64,000 nt of DNA, from positions 1 through 64,000 of the forward strand of contig NTMA01000128.1 of NCBI GenBank assembly GCA_002917075.1, read 5' to 3'. Positions 57,176-64,000 of this stretch are shown here, piece by piece. Under the pieces are notes generated by a model. It ran no database searches. It was given only the letters and a program-made list of their open reading frames with translations, and had not been told where the DNA came from. Numbering within the stretch: position 1 is the stretch's first letter; every line of letters begins with the position of its first letter. Made by a program: the position numbers and the translations under genes. The DNA comes from Hawksworthiomyces lignivorus. Its lineage: Eukaryota; Ascomycota; Sordariomycetes; Ophiostomatales; Ophiostomataceae.

Positions 57176-58150
57176 CTATCGGATTATTCGGCCCATATAT
57201 TGCCAAAGGCAAGTCACTAGTGCGTGAGAGGTAAGAAGAAAGAGGGAAGGAGAAAGAAAGCAAAAGGGGTTGATCTTCAACAGAAACCATCTGCATACAC
57301 GGTCAATAACAAGAGCAACACGCAAATCCGTCATGTCGAGGTCTCCTAGACACCAGAGGGAATTCGTATTCGGACTCCGGACAACAAACTTCTCGTCTAT
57401 CGTATTGTATAGCACCTCGTCTTCTGTCCAGCCAATTGTCTGGCTCTCATTCTGATTGCTGACGACGAGCACGACATGTCGATAGTCTGTTAACGATATG
57501 CTAGTGTCATTGTAGCGCTTCCAGCAATCTCTAAGATCAAGACGCTCCTAGCTAGATACCGATTTCTGAATATCAACCAGAGTTCCATTCACATCATTAT
57601 CCCAATAAGAATGCTCCTAGCCAATGCCAGGCAACATGTAGTTGCCGCCATTCACAAATCCTTCAGACGCAATGACCATAACAAATTTTGTCGACCCTTG
57701 GGATTCTAGCACGCAACTGTTGAACACCAGATGGAGTGGTATTGACGTTAGAGAGATGAGAAGAGCAAAGAACATTCTGGAATGCGAAACGACCTTCATG
57801 TTTTGATAGGACTGTACCCCAATCTCAGCGAAGCGACTTTTGGCATGGGCTGCATCCACTTCCTTGCGAGTAGGAGCTAGTAAAATCTGCATGAAAATGT
57901 TGGACGAAGCAAGGATGCCCGAACCTGCAATGTTGATCAGCAGGTGTAGGCCAAGACTGATTCTAGCCGATGTCTTGCAGCTGCCCGTGAAAATATTGCT
58001 GGTTAGATTTAGAGAGTTCCAACCATTGCCTTTGCTAAAAAGTGAAAGTAGAAGGAGCACACAAAGGGTGTTTGTTGTCAAAGTGGCTCCAGTGAGAAGG
58101 GCAACGGCTGATGCCCGCCAGCCAGACACGAATTTGGGTTTTGGGTTTGC
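57176..58150 (-). pseudogene. decayed DUF6536-like membrane protein gene
   Basis: One reading frame runs from 58150 to 57176 with two in-frame TAG codons (57617-57619 and 57548-57550). Pieces match the fungal DUF6536 integral membrane family: SGWRASAVALLTGATLTTNT, the GLHLLINIAGSGILASSNIF to MQILLAPTRKEVDAAHAKSR run, SIPLHLVFNSCVLESQG, and DCWKRYNDTS. Transmembrane segments are visible in the first 170 codons. There is no ATG: a TGA stands at 58151-58153, and the nearest ATG (GATGGTGAGC) is in another frame. The family normally has about 650-750 residues, so more than half of the C-terminal part is missing. Both stops are followed by GAG and would be CAG with a single C. Confidence 0.65.
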
Positions 58151-59232
58151 TCACCATCTTTCTGCCCGGCGAAAAAAATGCCTCTAGGGAATGATCAGGT
58201 ATATGTGGGATTACGCTTTGTGAATTTTCTATGCGAAGGCTCACTTCGTTTTATATGCTGTATCATTTGAGATGCGGATTCAGCTAAACAATTTTAGACT
58301 CTTGGCATCCCTTTCATAATATTAAGCATGTGTTGAGGCTCATAGACCAGAACGACCATTAATAGAATCAAGCAGACTTGTACTACAAGAATATGTGTTA
58401 CTTAAGCCGACCTCATAAATTAACATAGCCTTCGAATCAGCCTTATGATCCACATTATTGATTGTATCTCTTTGATGTGCAGCACCTCTATCTCTATGGC
58501 TGTCACTAGGATTGAGGCTTCTAGTTATTACAAAGAAATGTAGAAGTATATGTGAACTTTTTCTGTCATTGGTTTCGTAGGAACAATGCTCAGTAAGAAA
58601 GCGATAAAGTACTCTAACAATGTGCAAATAGACCACAAAGATAAAAGTGAAGCAATTGCTTATATTTCAAACAAGGCCCAGGGACAGATCGTTGCTTTTC
58701 CCCCGAACAGCTGTATAGGTTGGAGGCGCGTTGTTGTGTGCTTGCACGCATCTATCGACCTTTGTTCTTGTTCTAATATCGGCTACGGTTGTCTCAGTTC
58801 CCTGGGCTGATACAATCCGGGGTTGCTTAGTTAGAGTCCATAAAATATTTACTAGTATGTGTTTTACTGTGAGACATTCTTTGTTCTGATTTTCATTCCT
58901 TCTTTTGCTCCAGCCGCAGTCCATGCCGGTACAACCATTCTATTCGTCTATTTTACGGTTAGGGATAATCTAATCATGGCTTTGGTTTCTCGACTTGTGA
59001 GGGTTTAACCTGCAATAGTAGCGCTATGGGAATCTGAGTGGCTCACGTCGAATCCACTCCGTCTGTCTATATGAGACTCTCAAAGGTGAACGAAAAAGCG
59101 TATCGTCGCAACAGCTTTTCAGCCGAAACGAAATCTCCAAGGATCGTCATACCGATGATCATGTTATTCCTCCAGTCTCTGTGAGCTTGATTTGGCCGTC
59201 CAGGGACTTGAAGGCACCACCATATCCTTCAG
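58151..59232. other. 1.1 kb non-genic stretch
   Basis: Flank of the decayed gene and 3' flank of the ABC transporter. Short open frames only; nothing recognised. Confidence 0.45.
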
Positions 59233-62200
59233 TTACGTTTGCGCCAGCTTAGCGAACCAGCCGCCCGCTCTCTTGAGCAGCTCTCGCGGCGCGCCTATCT
59301 CAACAATATGCCCAGCATCCATCACGACCACCATATCGCAACCGATGACAGTCTCAATGCGATGTGCCACTGCTATCGTCGTGCAATCGGCAAAGTCTTG
59401 CTCTAGCACCAGTTGTATCGTTGCCCCCGTTGCGGCGTCCACGCTGCTCGTCGCCTCGTCCAGTAACAAGATCCGTGAGCCCGTGCGCTTCTGCTTGAGC
59501 AGGGCACGCGACAGTGCAAATAGCTGCTGCTGGCCGCGCGATAGTGACGCGATGGTCAACTCAGCATCCAAGCCACCGCGCTCGCGCAGTACGTCCCACA
59601 GACCAACACGCTCCAATGCCGCCACCATGTCCATGTCAGCATGGTTCAATTCCTCAGGGTCAATGTTGCTCCGTACAGTGCCCGCTAGCAGCAGCGGATC
59701 CTGAGGCACGACAATGAACTGCTCACGAATGGTCTCGCGAGGAATCGTGTCGAGGCGGACTTCATCAACTGTAACCGTACCCTGGTCAATCTCAAGGAGC
59801 CGTAGTAGCGTGGCCACCAAAGACGATTTACCGCTGTCCTATCAGCATATGCACAAGACAATGGGATAGCGGGTAATAAAAGGGATCGTTACCTGCCAGT
59901 CCTTCCACAGATACCAACTTTCTGGCCTGCCTGGATAAATAGGTTCACATTGTGGATAGCTGTGGCTGAGGGGCTGTTTACAAGGTTAACGGGCTTCTCG
60001 CTAGACTCGATGGGACAAAAAACCTACTTATGAGAAGCAGTTACTCCACTAAACTCGATCACACCGTTATGCGGCCAGTCCGGTTGGGGCTGTGTGTTTT
60101 CGTCCGGCTTGTTTTCTGGCTTCACGTCTCGCTCGAAGTCTCGCACCCTAGCCACAGAGCCAAGCGAGGTCTCCATGGTCGTATATCCATCGACCACAGA
60201 GGCCAAATACTGGTTAAATGCTGTTCAAATATATCTCGTTAGACTGTGAATTCCTCTACTACCGTTGCACATGAGGAATAACATACAGAGAACATTATTG
60301 AGCGCAATGCCAAGGAGGCCGGCAGAAGTTGATCCACGCAAACCTAAGGCGAGCCCCACAACAACAACAGCTTCAGCAGCGACGATCAAATCAAGCACTA
60401 AGTTTAACCAGCGCTGGATACAGTATAAGAGATAGTACGGTCGCTGAGAGAAGTCGAGCAGCTCCAGGTTTTTCTCTTGGTTGTACATCTCCCAGTCGAA
60501 GGCTCGTATTGTGCTGAGTCCATTGAGACTCTCAAGAAAGTGCGAGTAGAGGGGGCTCCTATTTTCAAGGTCGAGGAACCGAAGCTGCCTTGATGTCCGC
60601 AGGTACACATATTGCACGAAATAGATGACGGCAATCAGGAGCGGAACGGTGGCCACCATGTAAGGGGAGCCAGTGGCTATAAGCGCGGCTCCGGCAACGG
60701 CGTGAAAGAGATCTGAGCAACAAAACAATTAGGCACATGATTCTCTGCTTAATATGAATAAAGTTACCTTACTTGGAATGGTGATGATAATAGAAGTGCC
60801 TAGCTGGGCTTCGATGACAGTCATATCCTGGCTATTGAGATTGTCAATTCCGTGCAAAGATAGGGCGTTTTGGGTTCATGAGCGTACCTGAACCTATTTA
60901 GGATGGAGCCACTGTCTGTCTGTGAGATATAGGATGCAGGGGCGTGCATCACCGTCTTCAATACCTTGTAATGCAATCTCCGGGATGCAGATGGCACCAT
61001 CTTGATAAGAGATGCCCTGAGTCCCTATCAGCTTGGATCACACAAATTCCATAAATCTTTGGAAAATCACGTACCAAATAACAGTACCAAGTCCCAGCAG
61101 AGTACATATTCCAAGAACAAAATACAAGGTGGAATAAAGAGCTACTTGGGTGCCATTCACCTTCGCCCAAAAATTGAGTAGAACAGCTGGGGAGATGGGT
61201 TAGTCGTGATAATTGTAACTCTTCAGATTTGGATGGCTACAAACATGTAAAAGACTTTGAAACTGTCTCAATGACATTGAGGACTATGAATACTATCGGC
61301 ATACGCCAACCTATCGCTTGGAAGAAGTATTTGTAGATGGAAAAATCACCAGTAGCACGGGTCAAGTCATGAATCTTATTTTCCCGCTTGACCTCGTCTG
61401 CGGCCTTCTTGGGTATGGCCGCAGAGGGAGGAGCTTCCTTTATTTCGAAATCGTTCACCTCAGTAGGAGTACTAGGGGTCGTATTGTCAATGTACTCATA
61501 CTGGAGTCGGAATTCATCGGGGGTGCTATTGGCGGCAACTCCCTTGTCGGCCAGGGCTAAGACCTTGTCGGCACAAGAGAGATATTTATCTGGGAGCATT
61601 AGAAGTAGATGTTAGTCAACTTCTAGACGGAAGCAAGACGATGCGGGGGGAAACTCACTTGAATGCGTCACAAAGAGAACAGTCGTCTTCAATGTCCGAC
61701 AGAGGCCTTGCTTTCCGAATAGTTGATCCATGACAACAGCTGCAGTTTTAGCATCTAACGCGCTCAGCACATCGTCCAGTAGGATGATGTCAGCGCGGGC
61801 ATAGACAGCCCGAGCAAGAGCCACGCGGTGCTTCTGGCCGCCGCTTAATTCCGTGCTACCAGCACCCACGAGAGTCTTGTCCCCTTTAGCCATGAGGGCA
61901 AAATCAATATCCAGCGCGCATGCCTTCACAGTTGTCTGGTACCATGCTTCATCTTCGGGACCCCGACTGATGCCACATATGGCCTGCCTAATTGTAGTGT
62001 TTGGCAGCCATGGAGTCTGGGAGCAGAAGGCAATACGCCTAGTCGACACTGTTACGTCTCCCTTGTCGTATGGCAACTCGCCCAGTACAGCCTTCAGGAG
62101 AGTAGTCTTGCCACTGCCCACTTTGCCAAGGACCATAGTGACAGACCCACGCTCTAGAGAAAAACTAACGTTCTGTAGAGCCAAATCGGCTTCTGGGCTC

Positions 62201-64000
62201 GGCCGCACGTCTATGTTCTCGACGCAGATGGCAGGAGTTCGAACCAGAGCAGTGGAGATATGTGCTGTCTTTCCAGGTGATGCCTTGAGCTCCGTCAGCT
62301 CAATCTCATTAGATGGCGGTGTGCATGCTTCAGATTTCTGCACTGGGTAGTCTCCATAGACTTTGCGCTGGTCTTCTCGTGCGGATGACGAGAGAAAGGC
62401 CTGGATTCGATCAAAGCACCCAATGCTTGACATTGCAACAGGGACAGCGACCAAAAGACCGGCAGCAGGTGCTGTAAGCAAAGTGATGATAGACAGACTG
62501 GTGAATGCCTTGGTGGTGTCAATCGAAGGCGTTCCGCGAACGGAGGCTTGGATGGCGTAGGTCACAAACGTAAAGACCGAGGCCATCTCCTCTGGGAAAT
62601 TAGCCGCAACGTTCAACCACAGGATAGACCATCTGTAGCCCGCCATCTTTTGGACTTCAAAGTCGCGCAAATCCTGGACCTTGCTGGTCAAGATGCGGCT
62701 CAGCCCTAACATCTTCACGCCGCGCATGTCGGCTAGCATTGAGCTTGTCAGCGCAACTCGCTTCTGCGTAGCCTCCACCCAGACTTTCTGGCGATTTGCA
62801 ATGTTCTTGGACACCCAAGTTTCTGCGCCAAATGAAACTACTTCTGTCAGTCCGCATTCTTCACGCAGAATACTCCACAGAAGAGAAGATGCACTTACTG
62901 AGGACGACGATAATAGGCATGATGGCGACCCATCCTAGCTGCAGGGCCAGAAGAACAATGCCTACAGCCACCTCGATCGTGTGTGCCCATATTTCGTTAA
63001 AATTCAGCAAGCACTGGTTGATACGGTCCACGTCGGTGCTCATCAGAGTAACAGCTGCCGATTCATCGTATACGCCATCGCGCAGCGATAAACAGCGCCG
63101 GTATATCAGAGACACAGCCGCGCCCCGGAACATGGTCAGAAAGCGGTACACGTTGTGGTTATAGTGCAGGGTGGAGATAGCAATGCCCAAGTAGATGAGG
63201 GCTGTGGCGGCAATCAGTCCGTAGCCCTTGTCGGTACTGTCATGGTCGACGTGATCGCTCAACAGATCCAGCACGCGAGTGATAAGAAAGGGTTGAGCAA
63301 AGGTGAAGCCAATCTTGCACAGCCGTGGAAAAATAGCTACCACGAGATGCGGCCACCATAGAGTGCGGTAGATAGCCCATGCGAACTCAAAGCGGCGCTC
63401 GGGGCGGTGTCTTGTATCCCACATCTTGTAGACATCTGAAGAGAGTGTTTCGGATTTCAAGTCGTCGTCAAGCTCGTAGAGGTCGTCATGCGCAATCATA
63501 GCATTGCGCACGAGTCCTCGCCTAAACAGGCCAAGCAGCCACCAAAGTGCACTACGGTTGATGATGCCGCTAGTCGGCTCAGGGGGCAGGTGTTTGTACT
63601 TGGGCTGCAAATACTGGCGCTTCTCGTGCGATTCTAGCAGAAGCATACAGACCTTTACAGCGACGCTAGTCGACAGCAGCGCCGGTAGGGCTGTTTCGGC
63701 ACCGACCTGTTTGCGGAGAAGCCACATTGTGCGGACTTGGGCACTGTCAAGCAAAATGGTGCCAAGGAGGTAGACGCTCACGAGAGTAGATGGGCGCACG
63801 TTGCGAGCATCCTCAAGCCAGGATATAGCGGTGAGTAGAACAGCGGCGATAAGGTTTACAGCCGCGGTGGGAACAGACAGCCGAGTCTTCGCAGAGGCAG
63901 ATTGGCTCCAGACCACAACAGTAGCCAACTGCACGAAGGTGAATGTGAGTGTAGCAATCTATTTCACCCCGTCAGCATGGATAGAGGCTATTGGGAGAGG
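59233..64000 (-). CDS. ABC transporter, ABCC/MRP type (partial, 5' end outside the window)
   Basis: Multi-exon gene ending at TAA 59233; its first exon(s) lie beyond the right edge, since the last visible exon starts after an acceptor at about 63960. Order: TMD0 with linker (63960-63600), TMD1 (about 63400-62400), NBD1, TMD2 (about 61300-60250) and NBD2. NBD1 has Walker A GKVGSGKTT, signature ELSGGQKHR and Walker B IILLDDVLSALD, with Asp at the catalytic Glu position as usual for ABCC NBD1. NBD2 has GRTGSGKSS, split by the last intron (59834-59892), the Q-loop in VVPQDPLLLAGTV, signature SLSRGQQQ, Walker B ILLLDEATSSVD and VAHRIETV. These full-length pumps export drugs, conjugates or metabolites at plasma or vacuolar membranes. 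At least eight exons. I give the span, not every join. Confidence 0.9.

Noticed and set aside
1..64000. CRISPR arrays, rRNA or operon-type layout
   Set aside because: None seen; the gene structure is eukaryotic, with introns and separate promoters.

Overview
The window is nuclear DNA of a filamentous ascomycete (Pezizomycotina). The genes are monocistronic, on both strands, and many carry 50-110 bp GT-AG introns with CTAAC/CTGAC-type branch sites. The families are typical of that group: Zn2Cys6 regulators, a HET-domain gene, Dal5/ACS, sugar and DHA1 MFS carriers, an ABCC pump, asaB-like enzymes and CocE-type hydrolases. I cannot name the species. Several genes are decayed and transposon remnants are present, so this looks like an accessory or subtelomere-like region rather than a conserved core block.

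Layout. 1-10 kb: FAD monooxygenase, ACS/Dal5-like MFS carrier, broken HET gene (frameshifts plus TAG), long non-genic stretch, small secreted protein with a carbohydrate-binding-like domain. 11-12 kb: a 714 bp element with 142 bp terminal inverted repeats and remnants of a Mutator-like transposase, directly followed by a tRNA-derived SINE-like element ending in A16; all three junctions read TTTATAAA. 12-20 kb: metallophosphoesterase, nucleotidyltransferase-like gene broken by TAG, class IV aminotransferase, Zn2Cys6 regulator whose 3' end is duplicated on the far side of the aminotransferase, and a pogo-type transposase remnant. 20-31 kb: two 538-residue sugar-type MFS carriers separated by a 5.2 kb gene-poor stretch and a 2H phosphoesterase-like gene; the second carrier has paired GATAAG sites upstream. 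31-47 kb: CocE/S15 hydrolase, FAD monooxygenase, alpha/beta hydrolase, tiny protein gene, asaB-like enzyme, DHA1 exporter, peroxisomal-type FAD amine/amino acid oxidase and a second Zn2Cys6 regulator. 47-64 kb: an ACS carrier divergent from a 5-oxoprolinase, an F-box protein, a decayed DUF6536-like membrane protein gene, and most of an ABCC pump that runs off the right edge.

How the genes fit together. The window has five MFS carriers and one ABC pump among flavoenzymes, hydrolases, transaminase, oxoprolinase and two pathway-type regulators. This fits uptake and breakdown of nitrogen and carbon compounds, perhaps with a small tailoring-enzyme cluster at 31-47 kb. There is no PKS, NRPS or terpene synthase here. 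Substrates are inferred from families only. Exon joins given below were checked by hand for GT-AG ends and reading phase; none has transcript support.
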